Assembly: GCF_042219825.1 (NCBI RefSeq)
Contig: NZ_JBHJHQ010000004.1
Location: forward strand, 1 to 64,000
Source of the DNA: JBHJHP01 sp042219825
GTDB lineage: Bacteria > Bacteroidota > Bacteroidia > Bacteroidales > UBA5342
DNA: 64,000 nt
Direction of reading: 5' to 3'
A program made the translations under genes and the position numbers. Below the pieces are notes generated by a model. The model was not told the origin of the DNA, made no database searches, and was given only the letters and a program-made list of their open reading frames with translations. Below are positions 31,823-41,367 of the stretch, one piece after another (the stretch's first letter is position 1; each line of letters opens with the position of its first letter).

Positions 31823-34800
31823 ATGAGAAAGCTATTACTAATGTTTACCTGGTTGTTTTGTGTGATGGCGTTTGTTAATGCACAAACCAAACAGATTACA
31901 GGTACTGTTTATTCTTCAGAAGATGGCGGTACCTTACCTGGCGTGACAATCCAGGTTAAAGGGACAACCCTCGGGACCATCTCCGATGCTGATGGTAAAT
32001 ATTCAATTCAGGTTCCCGATGATGCAGCAGTTCTTAGTTTCTCCTTCGTTGGAATGGAGACTATGGATGTTGAAATCGGAAGTAAAACCACAATTAATGT
32101 TACACTTGAACCTTCGCAGGTTTCTATTGATGAGGTCGTTGTAACTGCTTTGGGTATTAAGAGGAAAGAAAAAGCACTGGGTTATGCTGCTACATCTGTT
32201 AACAGCGATGAGATTGTAAAGTCTCAAACCAACGATGTTATGAGTGCTCTTTCCGGTAAAATTGCCGGGGTGGACATTTCTACAAGTTCATCTTCACCTG
32301 GTGCATCAAATGCGGTTATTATTCGTGGTATGTCCTCATTAGGTGGTGCTAACCAACCACTATATGTTATTGATGGTGTACCTATCATTAATAATACTGT
32401 GGCGAGTACATCTTTAAACGGTGGTTACGATTTTGGTGCAGGTAACCAGATGATCAACCCCTACGATGTGGAGTCAGTAACAGTACTTAAAGGTTCTGCA
32501 GCATCTGCACTTTATGGTAGCCGTGCAAAGAATGGTGTAATTGTTATTACTACTAAAAGCGGTAAGAAAGATCAGGATATCAAAGTTGAAATTAACGGAA
32601 CTGTACAGATGAGTGATATCCTCAGACTTCCTGAATACCAGAATGAATTTGGTATGGGTTGGGATGGTCACCACACATTGATTGAAAATGGTTCATGGGG
32701 ACCAAAATTTGACGGTTCTATGCGTCTCTGGGGTACAATATATAATAACTCACAGAAATTAAAGCCGTTCGTTGCACAACCTAATAATCTGTATGACTTT
32801 TTCGATTATGGAATGAAATATTCAAGTAATATCTCAGTGTCCGGAGGTAATGGTAATACTACGTATTATGCTTCTTTATCTCAGGTTGATGATAACGGAA
32901 TTATTCCTGAAGATCATGACAGACTGAAGAGATATACAGCAAAATTCAGAGGTACACATGAATACAAGAATTTCAAAATTAGTACCAACGTAAATATATC
33001 AAAGCAAAATAACGCTTTTGTGCCCACAGGTCAGGGATTTACTATAATGAATAACCTTTCTCAGATTCCAAGGGATATTAGCATTGTTAGTTTAAGGGAT
33101 TATAAAACAGATGCGTTTAATAGTCTGGACTATTATTTTACTCCTTATGGTGTTATCAACCCATATTACGCGTTGGATAACCTGTACACTACTTATAGTT
33201 CACAGAAGGTGTTCGGTGGTATTGAAATGGAATATAAAATTACCAATGAGTTATCTGTTCGCAACCGTTTAGGTTATGATGCGACAGATTATGAGCAAAA
33301 GATTGCCAGCCCAAGATTGGTAACTACACCAGGAACACCAAACTTTGAGGAAGTTTCTGATCCGGGAGGTGTATTAAAATCAATGACCAGAAGAAATGAA
33401 ATTAACAATGACTTTTTCATTAATTATATGAAAGAAGTTGGTGATTTTGATTTCACCTTGATTTTAGGTACTTCACTTCTTTCAAGAACATATAGTGATG
33501 TTAGTGCAAGTATTGCGAACCTTTCTATTCCTGATTTTTATGATTTATCAAATACAGCAGAAACGCCAACTGTTGGGGAGTATTACTCTAACTACAGGGT
33601 ATTTGGTGCATTTTTTAACGCAGAAATTGCTTACAAGGATTTGTTATTTCTTACTTTGACAGGAAGAAGAGACTATTCTTCTACTTTGCCTAAGGAAAAC
33701 AACTATTATGATTATCCTGCAGCACAGGTAAGTTTTGTATTTTCTGATCTTTTGTCGGATGACTTACAACGTGTTATCTCACTGGGTAAAGTAAGGGCTT
33801 CCTGGGGACAGACTGGTGCCGACGCGGGACCATATTTATTGGATCCGTATTTTGTAGCGGCTTCCGTAGGCAATCCATTCGGAAATATTAATTTTCCGTT
33901 GAGCCAGGTTAATGCTTATGAAGTGGGTAACAGACTTGCTAATATTACATTACAGCCAGAGATTCGTACGGAATATGAATTTGGTTTACAGATGAATTTT
34001 TTCACCGGACGTGTTGGTTTTGACCTGACTTATTATAATGGTGTATCAAACAAACAGATCTATAATCTGGAAATGGCACCATCAACCGGTTATACTTCAC
34101 AGACGACAAACCTTGGTGAAATTACAAATAAGGGTATTGAGCTGCAGGTAGATCTCGTTCCAATTAAGACTCGGAATTTCAGATGGAACCTTTCCTATAA
34201 CTACTACAAAAACGATGAAAAACTCGTATCCTTACCCGATGAGTTGGGTAATAAAGTTAACCTAGGTGGATTAAGTACTGTTGGATTTGTGGCCATAGTC
34301 GGAGAACCTCTGGGATTATTTGAACTGACTGTTCCTCAGAAAACAGCTGACGGAAGAATAGTTGTGGATAGTGATGGTTTACCGGTAGCTGCAGCAGAAA
34401 AGGCGATTGTGCCAAAAGCTGCGTATGACTATAGCATGGGTATGACCAACACATTTACCTATAAGGATGTAAGTTTAAGTTTTGATATCGATTACCGGCA
34501 GGGTGGTTTGATTTATTCCAGAACTAAAGACATCAATATGTTTACTGGTAACCTTAAAGAAACTATTTATAACGACAGAAATCCATTTGTTGTACCGAAT
34601 TCTGTTAACGAAATTGCAGATGCTGATGGTGTAATGGATGCTGATGGCAGCGAAGAATTTGATTATGTTGAGAATACTGTTCCTGTAAATAACTCTACAA
34701 TTGTTTCCTTCTTTATGGACGGTCGTGAAGAACTGGACAGGGCTTTCTTGTTGCCCAGAACATTTGTTAAGTTAAAAAACGTTTCGTTGAGTTACAGTTT

Positions 34801-35008
34801 GCCTAAAAAGCTTTTAGCTTCTACACCGCTTTCAGGTGTGAGTGTTTCGGTCTATGGTAACAATCTGTGGCTCTGGACACCAACGGAAAATTATCTGATT
34901 GATCCTCAGGTAACAACATTTGGTAATGATATTAACAGTAGATATGGTGAATTCTCTGCTAATCCACCTACAAGAAGCTGGGGTGCAAATGTGAAAATTA
35001 CGTTTTAA
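31823..35008 (+). CDS. SusC/RagA-type TonB-linked outer-membrane transporter
   Basis: 1061 aa. Signal peptide (1-21, ends FVNAQ), CarboxypepD_reg-like domain (about 24-100: GTVYSSEDGGTLPGVTIQVK), TonB-box region (DEVVVTALGIKRKEKALGYA), plug domain (about 120-235: PLYVIDGVPIINN; ASALYGSRAKNGVIVITTKSG) and a 22-strand barrel ending in VKITF with the terminal Phe. Works with the SusD-like lipoprotein as a lid-and-barrel importer for glycans or peptides powered by TonB. First gene of a four-gene operon with two promoters. Confidence 0.96.
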   Translation: MRKLLLMFTWLFCVMAFVNAQTKQITGTVYSSEDGGTLPGVTIQVKGTTLGTISDADGKYSIQVPDDAAVLSFSFVGMETMDVEIGSKTTINVTLEPSQVSIDEVVVTALGIKRKEKALGYAATSVNSDEIVKSQTNDVMSALSGKIAGVDISTSSSSPGASNAVIIRGMSSLGGANQPLYVIDGVPIINNTVASTSLNGGYDFGAGNQMINPYDVESVTVLKGSAASALYGSRAKNGVIVITTKSGKKDQDIKVEINGTVQMSDILRLPEYQNEFGMGWDGHHTLIENGSWGPKFDGSMRLWGTIYNNSQKLKPFVAQPNNLYDFFDYGMKYSSNISVSGGNGNTTYYASLSQVDDNGIIPEDHDRLKRYTAKFRGTHEYKNFKISTNVNISKQNNAFVPTGQGFTIMNNLSQIPRDISIVSLRDYKTDAFNSLDYYFTPYGVINPYYALDNLYTTYSSQKVFGGIEMEYKITNELSVRNRLGYDATDYEQKIASPRLVTTPGTPNFEEVSDPGGVLKSMTRRNEINNDFFINYMKEVGDFDFTLILGTSLLSRTYSDVSASIANLSIPDFYDLSNTAETPTVGEYYSNYRVFGAFFNAEIAYKDLLFLTLTGRRDYSSTLPKENNYYDYPAAQVSFVFSDLLSDDLQRVISLGKVRASWGQTGADAGPYLLDPYFVAASVGNPFGNINFPLSQVNAYEVGNRLANITLQPEIRTEYEFGLQMNFFTGRVGFDLTYYNGVSNKQIYNLEMAPSTGYTSQTTNLGEITNKGIELQVDLVPIKTRNFRWNLSYNYYKNDEKLVSLPDELGNKVNLGGLSTVGFVAIVGEPLGLFELTVPQKTADGRIVVDSDGLPVAAAEKAIVPKAAYDYSMGMTNTFTYKDVSLSFDIDYRQGGLIYSRTKDINMFTGNLKETIYNDRNPFVVPNSVNEIADADGVMDADGSEEFDYVENTVPVNNSTIVSFFMDGREELDRAFLLPRTFVKLKNVSLSYSLPKKLLASTPLSGVSVSVYGNNLWLWTPTENYLIDPQVTTFGNDINSRYGEFSANPPTRSWGANVKITF

Positions 35009-35016
35009 TTGAAAAA

Positions 35017-36507
35017 ATGAAATATATCATGAAAAAGATAGTATTATTAATAACAATTACAGCTCTGTTTCTTGGAGGTTGTTCGGATTGGCTGGATGTC
35101 AATAAAGATCCAAACGTGCCGACAGATGTGAATACGGAGTTAATCTTACCTGCAGCAGAAGCTTCTATTGCGGTAAGACTGGGTGGTAACCTGTTCAATG
35201 TTACAGGATTTTTTGCACAGTATTGGACACAGGCTCCGGAAGCGAACCAGTATAACTCAATCACTACGTATGATTTACGTACTGATTTTATGGATAATGA
35301 TTATACTGAAATGTTCGCAGGTGCTTTGAACGATCTGGAAAGAATCAGAACAAAGTCTGTTGATGCTGAGGACTGGGGTAATTATTTAGTTGCTACCACA
35401 CTTAGAGTTTATGCTTATCAGATTTTAATCGATATGTTTGATCAGGTTCCTTTCACAGAAGCTTTAAAGGGAACGGAATTTCCACAGCCTAAATGGGATA
35501 ATGGTCAGACTGTTTATGCAGCTTTACTTGCGGAAATTGATGAAGCAAAAAGCAAACTGAATTCTGACTCAGAAGTTGCAAATACAGACCTTATCCTTGA
35601 TGGAAGTCTGGATGAGTGGATTGGATTTGCAAATGCATTAAAACTGAAACTGCTGATGCGTGAAAGCGATGTGGTTAATGTAACATCTCAGGTGAATGCT
35701 TTAATGAGTGAAGGCATGTTCATGACTCAGGATGTTGCTTTTTCTGGTTTTCAGAATGAAGTAAATAAGCGTAATCCATGGTATGAAACGACCAAACAGT
35801 TAAATACAGATGCTAACCACGTGGCAACAGTTAATATTATTCGTTTTATGGCTTCAAAAAGTGATCCAAGAATTGGCACTATTTTTAATCTTGCAGCAAA
35901 CTCTGATACTTATGAAGGTATGTATCCTGCACTTAAAGAGATTGAACTTGGTCATTTAACTGGTGACTATAGCAGACCTTTCCTGTCTCCTACTCAACCG
36001 GTTTATCTATTCACAATGGCAGAACTCCATTTATTCATGGCTGAGGCTGAATTAATGTTAAATAATAGCGCTGCAGCAGCTAAACCGCATTTTGAAGCGG
36101 CCATTGACGCCAGTCTTGCTCTTCATGGTTTAGATGCAGATCCAACATTATATAATGCACCGGGTAGCAGTTATTATTTTGATGAAACTGCTTCACAGAA
36201 TGCATTGCACGAATTGATTTTTATGCAGAAGTGGGTTTCATTGTGTGCTGTAAATAATTATGAGGCTTGGTGTGAAATGAGAAGGTCTGACGTTCCAAAA
36301 TATTTTGGAAACATGGATGATTTTGGTGATGGTTCAACATATGTTGCAGGTCAGTATCTTGACCCGGCTAAAAACTTATTGCCCGATGGAGTCTATTATC
36401 CATACAGACTTCCATATCCGGATGCAGCTAAAAGTACAAATGAAAATACTCCAAGTTTAACTGGTACAACCGGATTTACAACTAAAGTATGGTGGGATAC
36501 TAAATAA
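35017..36507 (+). CDS. SusD/RagB-type outer-membrane lipoprotein
   Basis: 496 aa, lipobox FLGGC with Cys22 (numbered from the 35017 ATG; the ATG at 35029 would be equally good). SusD-like_2-type: SDWLDVNKDPNVPTDV after the anchor, FAQYWTQAPEANQYN, helical TPR-like pairs and FMAEAELMLNN, ending PYPDAAKSTNENTPSLTG. It forms the substrate-binding lid over the SusC barrel. It begins 8 nt after the susC stop. The subgroup is often seen in loci without glycoside hydrolases, so the ligand could be a peptide or other polymer. Confidence 0.94.
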   Translation: MKYIMKKIVLLITITALFLGGCSDWLDVNKDPNVPTDVNTELILPAAEASIAVRLGGNLFNVTGFFAQYWTQAPEANQYNSITTYDLRTDFMDNDYTEMFAGALNDLERIRTKSVDAEDWGNYLVATTLRVYAYQILIDMFDQVPFTEALKGTEFPQPKWDNGQTVYAALLAEIDEAKSKLNSDSEVANTDLILDGSLDEWIGFANALKLKLLMRESDVVNVTSQVNALMSEGMFMTQDVAFSGFQNEVNKRNPWYETTKQLNTDANHVATVNIIRFMASKSDPRIGTIFNLAANSDTYEGMYPALKEIELGHLTGDYSRPFLSPTQPVYLFTMAELHLFMAEAELMLNNSAAAAKPHFEAAIDASLALHGLDADPTLYNAPGSSYYFDETASQNALHELIFMQKWVSLCAVNNYEAWCEMRRSDVPKYFGNMDDFGDGSTYVAGQYLDPAKNLLPDGVYYPYRLPYPDAAKSTNENTPSLTGTTGFTTKVWWDTK

Positions 36508-36524
36508 TAAAATGAATTAGAATT

Positions 36525-37232
36525 ATGAAAAAAGGAATATATATATTAGGACTTTTCACCGCGCTGATAGTTGTACTGTCAGGCTGTGAGAAAAAAATTA
36601 CCTCCTGGGATAATTCAAAAATTACCTATTTTGTAACTTTTGAGCTTGAAGGTGATCAGGTAATGACAATTCCGGTAGGACAGGCCTATGCCGAGCCTGG
36701 TTATAAGGCTATGGAAGGTGAAACCGATGTAACTGGTGATGTTGATGTATCAGGTTCTATTGACCAAAACAGTTTGGGAGTGTATACTTTGACTTATTCT
36801 GCAGTGAATGGGGACGGGTATTCTTCAAGTGTTTCAAGAACAGTTATTGTTTACGATCCTTCTGCTCCTTCTGATGATTTTTCCGGAACTTATACAACTG
36901 CAATTACCCGAACTGAAAGTGACGGTACGAATCCAAGGGATTATGCGGCAGAAATGACAATTACAAAAGTTGCTCAGGGTATATTTTATGTGGATTGTCT
37001 TTTAGGCGGTACATATTCTATTGGTTATGGATACGGTGCAAGTTATGCAATGACAGGTTATCTTTCACTGAATTCTGATTACACGCTAACGCTACTTTCC
37101 AGTTACGTGCGTGGATGGGGCGACGGTTTGGAAGGATTCCAGAATGGTGTTTATGATCCTGTAACAGGATTACCTTACTGGGAGTCAATTTATGCAAGTG
37201 GCGATATTTATGCAGTTACAGCTAGTAAATAA
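36525..37232 (+). CDS. Ig-like (DUF5012/BT_2262-like) surface lipoprotein
   Basis: 235 aa, lipobox VLSGC (Cys21). Residues about 32-112 are an Ig-like domain of the DUF5011/HYR kind (IPVGQAYAEPGYKAMEGETD, GVYTLTYSAVNGDGYS), and residues about 118-235 a second beta domain rich in Gly and Tyr (GTYSIGYGYGASYAMTGYL). Proteins of this layout follow SusD in the same position in many Bacteroidota loci and probably add a surface ligand-binding site. Third gene of the operon, 17 nt after susD. Confidence 0.75.
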   Translation: MKKGIYILGLFTALIVVLSGCEKKITSWDNSKITYFVTFELEGDQVMTIPVGQAYAEPGYKAMEGETDVTGDVDVSGSIDQNSLGVYTLTYSAVNGDGYSSSVSRTVIVYDPSAPSDDFSGTYTTAITRTESDGTNPRDYAAEMTITKVAQGIFYVDCLLGGTYSIGYGYGASYAMTGYLSLNSDYTLTLLSSYVRGWGDGLEGFQNGVYDPVTGLPYWESIYASGDIYAVTASK

Positions 37233-37250
37233 TTTTAAAATTGAATTACA

Positions 37251-37742
37251 ATGAATAAGTTTATAAAATACATTATGGTTCTTGCTGTTATTGTTGGATT
37301 TGCAGCATGTCAGGAAGATTACGAGCCAGGTGGTACAGCCGTGCAGGATATGGCTGGTACCTGGTGGGTTAATATGTCTGTTATGGACGCTGATGGTAAC
37401 CTTCTCGGAAGTTATGGCTATTATCAGTTATTAACTTACAATACATCTGATAATAGTACAGATAGTATGTGGGTGACAGATGATGGAAATTTCTGGGATT
37501 ATAAAGTGAAAGTTGGAATAAATTATTCCAATAAAACTTTTACTATTAATGAAGGTAAAGATCTCATCTGGGACGATAATACAACTATCGAAAATGGTAA
37601 AATAATGGCTGGTGCAGCAACTGCTCCTTCAGGAACAGTCACCGACAGTATTTACTTTGAAGTTCAATGGGCAAGTGACCCGGGATATACCTATATCGGT
37701 TCAGGATACAGGTATACAGGATGGCCTGAAGATGATCATTAG
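37251..37742 (+). CDS. Lipid_bd-family (BT_2261-like) small lipoprotein
   Basis: 163 aa, lipobox GFAAC (Cys20). The mature part MAGTWWVNMSVMDADGN, FWDYKVKVGINYSNKTFTI and DSIYFEVQWASDPGYTY fits the lipocalin-like Lipid_bd family (PF12888) that follows SusC/SusD pairs. The ligand is unproven; the family name rests on fold similarity. Last gene of the operon, 18 nt after the Ig-like gene and before a hairpin terminator. Confidence 0.75.
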   Translation: MNKFIKYIMVLAVIVGFAACQEDYEPGGTAVQDMAGTWWVNMSVMDADGNLLGSYGYYQLLTYNTSDNSTDSMWVTDDGNFWDYKVKVGINYSNKTFTINEGKDLIWDDNTTIENGKIMAGAATAPSGTVTDSIYFEVQWASDPGYTYIGSGYRYTGWPEDDH

Positions 37743-37769
37743 TAAATAAATCTAAGTATTAATATAGAT

Positions 37770-37806
37770 AGAGAGCTGTATTGTATAAATACAGCTCTCT
37801 CTGTTG
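37770..37806 (+). terminator. Terminator of the susC operon
   Basis: AGAGAGCTGTATT (37770-37782) pairs with AATACAGCTCTCT (37788-37800) around GTATA: 13 perfect base pairs. The T-tract after it is poor (CTGTTG). Confidence 0.7.
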
Positions 37807-37835
37807 TGTAACTAACCTATGATGTATATCACAAA

Positions 37836-37853
37836 TATGACGTAAGTCGTATA
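37836..37853. promoter_or_regulatory. Operator-like palindrome at about -43
   Basis: TATGAC-GTAA-GTCGTA, one mismatch from a perfect palindrome, resembles TGACATATGTCA at 31378. Its centre (37843.5) is about 43 nt before the start of transcription implied by the -7 box at 37873-37880, the position used by class II CRP/FNR-type activators. Confidence 0.45.
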
Positions 37854-37872
37854 TATTGTCTATAAGTTATGT

Positions 37873-37880
37873 TATCTTTG
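37873..37880 (+). promoter_or_regulatory. -7 box of the 37901-44108 operon
   Basis: TATCTTTG fits TAnnTTTG; no acceptable -33 element lies 18-19 nt upstream, which agrees with dependence on an activator. Leader about 15 nt. Confidence 0.55.
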
Positions 37881-37900
37881 TTTCCTTTTGAAAAAAATGC

Positions 37901-38602
37901 ATGAAGTACAAAATATTTCTACCACTAATTTTAGTTTGGGGATTGTATAGTTTTGCTGCAAATAGCCAGATAAATGCTAATTCTCTTATGGAATCAGAAC
38001 AGTGTGATAAGAGCATCCCACAGTTTATAACTACTGGAGTGGAATATCTTAATCCAAATCCGCAAGCTGAAGGCAATCCTTTTTTATTTAACGAAGTATT
38101 TATAAATTCTGATCTTTATTTCAGAGGCACATATATAAATGATGTGCTAATGAATTATGATGTTTTTAATCAGTCTTTTGTTTTAAACTATAAAAATGTT
38201 CTCGGAGGAGAGGTTAGGGTCATTTTACCTCAGGAGTATATTGATTCGGTTTATTTAGGGGATTTACTTTTTATTGCGGTTGATTTGGACTCGGCCAACA
38301 CCAGGTATTTCAATGTTTTTGCGGAAAGTGGAGAACGAAAAATTATGATTGCTTATAAAAAGTTATATCAAATATCCAGTGGTCCGTCACAGAGTAGTTA
38401 TCATTTTTCTGATTTGATTCAAACTTATTTTCTGATGGAGAAAGGTAAACTATATAAAATCAATAGAATAGGACATATTCGGAAATATCTGAGCGAAGAA
38501 GAAAATGCGCGTTTTAAGACTTTTATAAAAGGACACAGGTTGAGGTTAAGAAAATCTACACCAGAAGAGTTTAAGCAACTCCTTCAATATATTAATAATT
38601 GA
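37901..38602 (+). CDS. Exported protein of unknown function
   Basis: 233 aa with a signal peptide ending FAANSQ. The rest is soluble, with beta-rich stretches (FLFNEVFINSDLYFRGTYI, QSFVLNYKNVLGGEVRVILP) and a basic helical end (FKTFIKGHRLRLRKSTPEEF). I do not recognise the family. It leads an operon with a TonB receptor: its stop is 11 nt before the receptor ATG at 38614, and the two overlap if the TTG at 38599 is used. Possibly a periplasmic partner of that receptor. Confidence 0.7.
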   Translation: MKYKIFLPLILVWGLYSFAANSQINANSLMESEQCDKSIPQFITTGVEYLNPNPQAEGNPFLFNEVFINSDLYFRGTYINDVLMNYDVFNQSFVLNYKNVLGGEVRVILPQEYIDSVYLGDLLFIAVDLDSANTRYFNVFAESGERKIMIAYKKLYQISSGPSQSSYHFSDLIQTYFLMEKGKLYKINRIGHIRKYLSEEENARFKTFIKGHRLRLRKSTPEEFKQLLQYINN

Positions 38603-38613
38603 AATTTTGTGTT

Positions 38614-41367
38614 ATGAGGAGTGCACTTTTTGTGATATTGGTTTTATCATTTTATACCGGAATTAGTTTTGGACAGGATAGAATATCTGGTAATTATTAT
38701 AATACCGACTGGAATGATTTTGTTAACGAAATTGAAGGCCAAACCAACTTCCATGTTTTTTATGATTCAATACAAACCAGGGAGATTCTTGTTAACGCTT
38801 TGTTGAGTAATACTCCTGTTGAAAGAGTTCTGTCTTCGGTATTAAAGCCTGTATCCTTAAATTTTCTTATTCGGGACAGCAGCATATATATATATAAAGG
38901 AGAGCCAGTTATTACAAAACTGAATTTCATTAATGTTGCAGATACTGCGGTTGAAATAAAGTCGTATGATATGGATTCTGAAAACGGTTTTATGCCTGGG
39001 CAGTATCGTTTTGAAAATATAGAAAAAGTTATTGTTGGAGAAAACCAGGGAAATTATTCAAAACCAGTCTCGGTTAAAATATATATTCAAAGCATGGAGG
39101 ATGGAGCACCGATTCCGGGAGCCAGCCTGTATTTTGATGAGGAAGGAAAGGGGACAATATCTGATCTTGAAGGATATATAAATCTTGATTTAGTTCCGGG
39201 GAAGTATAATGCGACATTAAATTATATAGGCCGGGATGAAAAAAACATTGAACTGGATGTAAGGGGGCCTGGAATAGCGCATATTGAACTCATGAAAAAG
39301 GCTATCCCCATCAAGGAAGTCACAGTAAGGCAGTCAGTCAATAACACCGTGGCTAATATGAATACGGGATTTGAACGAATGGAATACAAAACATTAAAAG
39401 ATTTACCAACTATGTTGGGGGAGAATGATGTGCTCAAAGCCGTACAAATGCTTCCCGGTGTTGAAAGTGTTGGCGAAGGAACCAGTGGGTTGTATATCAG
39501 AGGGAGTAACGCTGATCAGAATTTGGTATATTTTAACAGTATTCCTGTTTATAATACGTCACATTTATTTGGTTTTTTCTCAGCGTTTAACGGAGAGCTC
39601 ATTAATGACCTGAACCTTTATAAAAGTCATATGCCAGCCAGTTATGGAGGTCGTCTGGCATCTGTTATGGAATTAAATTCCAAGAATGGTGATCTTCGAA
39701 AATTTAAAATGAGTGGTGCGATAAGTCCGATAACTGCAAGTATAATTGCTGAGGTGCCTGTTATTAAAGATAAAGCTTCAATTATAGCATCTTACCGGTC
39801 AACGTTTAGTGACTACATTTTATCACGCTTAGAATCGCCACTTTATAAACAAAGCAGTGGTGGGTTTAACGATCTGTCAGTATCAGCTAATTATCTACTT
39901 TCTTCAACATCTTCAATTAAAGGAACAGTATATTACAGTAAAGATCAGTTTCAACTGGGTACGCTTAATAAATATGAATATTCCAATAAGGGATATTCTG
40001 TGGTATGGAAAAAGGTATATAATACAAACCTGGCAACAAAGCTGGAGTTGGCGGGTACTGATTATTTTAATCAGAATTTTACACTGGACCCTGTAAGTCA
40101 TGGATATAAAAAGTCATATTCCTTATTACATAATGAAGCTAAATTTATATTGACATATTCTAAGATTAAAAACAACATTTTCAAAGCCGGGTTAGATGGT
40201 ATTCTTTATAATATTAACAGAAGTAATGTAGAGCCCCTTGAAGGATCAGTTATAACCGAAATTCCTATAACCAACGAGAAAGCAGTTGAAACAGCTGCCT
40301 TTTTAAGTGACGAGATAGAATTGACTAAATTCCTGAAACTATACCTGGGAATAAGGTATAGTGACTATTTTTATTTGGGTCCGAAAGATATTAATACATA
40401 TATAAGTGGTATTCCAAGAAGTGATCAGAATATTGAGAAAGTAACTTCGTATGCAAATAATGAAGTAATTAAGAACTATTCGGGGGGGGAATTAAGAATG
40501 GCCATGAATTATATGCTTAACGAAAATAACTCTATTAAAGTATCGTTCGATCAGGGACAACAATACTTGTATCTGCTTTCAAATACGAATGCCATATCTC
40601 CACAGGATCAATGGAAACTGAGTGATAGTTTTCTTAAACCATCAAAAGGTTATCAGATGTCACTTGGATATTATAGATCAATTAATTATCCATCAATGTC
40701 TTTGTCTCTGGAGGTTTACAAAAAGAGTATTGATAATGTTCTGCAGTATAAGGATGGTGCTAATTTGATAACAAAGGATAATATTGAAACCGAAGTTTTG
40801 CAGGGGCAGCAGGATGCATATGGGATAGAGTTTATGCTTAAGAAGAATAAAGGGATTTTAACCGGCTGGTTTTCATATGCCTATTCAAACTCGTCAATAC
40901 TTGTAGATGGAAATGAACCCTGGCAAAAGATCAATAACGGATTAAAATATCCATCAGATTATGATATACCGCATTCTGTAAATTTCTATTCCGTGTTAAG
41001 GGCGAGTAGAAGATTGAGCTTTGCTACAAATGCCGTATATGCTACCGGACGGCCTATGACATATCCACAGGGACTATATTATGTAAACGGTTTGCCATTT
41101 TTTGATTACAGTAGCAGAAATGCAGGAAGGATCCCTGATTATTTCCGAGTAGATATGTCAGTTAATCTGGAAGGTAATTTGAGGCGAAAAAAAGCATTTC
41201 ATAGTTGGTGGAGTGTCGGAGTATATAATGTTACCGGAAGAAAAAATGCTTATTCTGTATTTTTCAGATCTGAGGAAAAAGGTTTACAAGGGTATAAGCT
41301 TTCCATTATAGGAGTGCCTGTATTTACGGTTACCTGGAATTTTAAACTGGGGAATTATGAGAATTAG
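38614..41367 (+). CDS. TonB-dependent receptor with STN-like domain
   Basis: 917 aa. Signal peptide ends ISFGQ; residues about 25-95 form an STN-like domain (DWNDFVNEIEGQTNFHVFYD, NTPVERVLSSVLKPVSLNFL); about 145-230 a carboxypeptidase-regulatory-like domain (DGAPIPGASLYFDEEGKG); about 240-365 the plug (LKAVQMLPGVESVGEGTSGL, YIRGSNADQNLVYFN, PASYGGRLASVMELNSKNG); then the barrel, ending TWNFKLGNYEN. STN domains normally meet a FecR-type anti-sigma factor, but none is encoded nearby. The frame is open to a TTG at 38599; the ATG at 38614 gives the shorter, usual signal peptide. Overlaps the next gene by 11 nt. Confidence 0.9.
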   Translation: MRSALFVILVLSFYTGISFGQDRISGNYYNTDWNDFVNEIEGQTNFHVFYDSIQTREILVNALLSNTPVERVLSSVLKPVSLNFLIRDSSIYIYKGEPVITKLNFINVADTAVEIKSYDMDSENGFMPGQYRFENIEKVIVGENQGNYSKPVSVKIYIQSMEDGAPIPGASLYFDEEGKGTISDLEGYINLDLVPGKYNATLNYIGRDEKNIELDVRGPGIAHIELMKKAIPIKEVTVRQSVNNTVANMNTGFERMEYKTLKDLPTMLGENDVLKAVQMLPGVESVGEGTSGLYIRGSNADQNLVYFNSIPVYNTSHLFGFFSAFNGELINDLNLYKSHMPASYGGRLASVMELNSKNGDLRKFKMSGAISPITASIIAEVPVIKDKASIIASYRSTFSDYILSRLESPLYKQSSGGFNDLSVSANYLLSSTSSIKGTVYYSKDQFQLGTLNKYEYSNKGYSVVWKKVYNTNLATKLELAGTDYFNQNFTLDPVSHGYKKSYSLLHNEAKFILTYSKIKNNIFKAGLDGILYNINRSNVEPLEGSVITEIPITNEKAVETAAFLSDEIELTKFLKLYLGIRYSDYFYLGPKDINTYISGIPRSDQNIEKVTSYANNEVIKNYSGGELRMAMNYMLNENNSIKVSFDQGQQYLYLLSNTNAISPQDQWKLSDSFLKPSKGYQMSLGYYRSINYPSMSLSLEVYKKSIDNVLQYKDGANLITKDNIETEVLQGQQDAYGIEFMLKKNKGILTGWFSYAYSNSSILVDGNEPWQKINNGLKYPSDYDIPHSVNFYSVLRASRRLSFATNAVYATGRPMTYPQGLYYVNGLPFFDYSSRNAGRIPDYFRVDMSVNLEGNLRRKKAFHSWWSVGVYNVTGRKNAYSVFFRSEEKGLQGYKLSIIGVPVFTVTWNFKLGNYEN

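Noticed and set aside
38599..38613. TTG start for the TonB receptor overlapping the upstream stop
   Set aside because: Possible as a coupled start, but the ATG at 38614 yields a standard signal peptide; kept only as an alternative.
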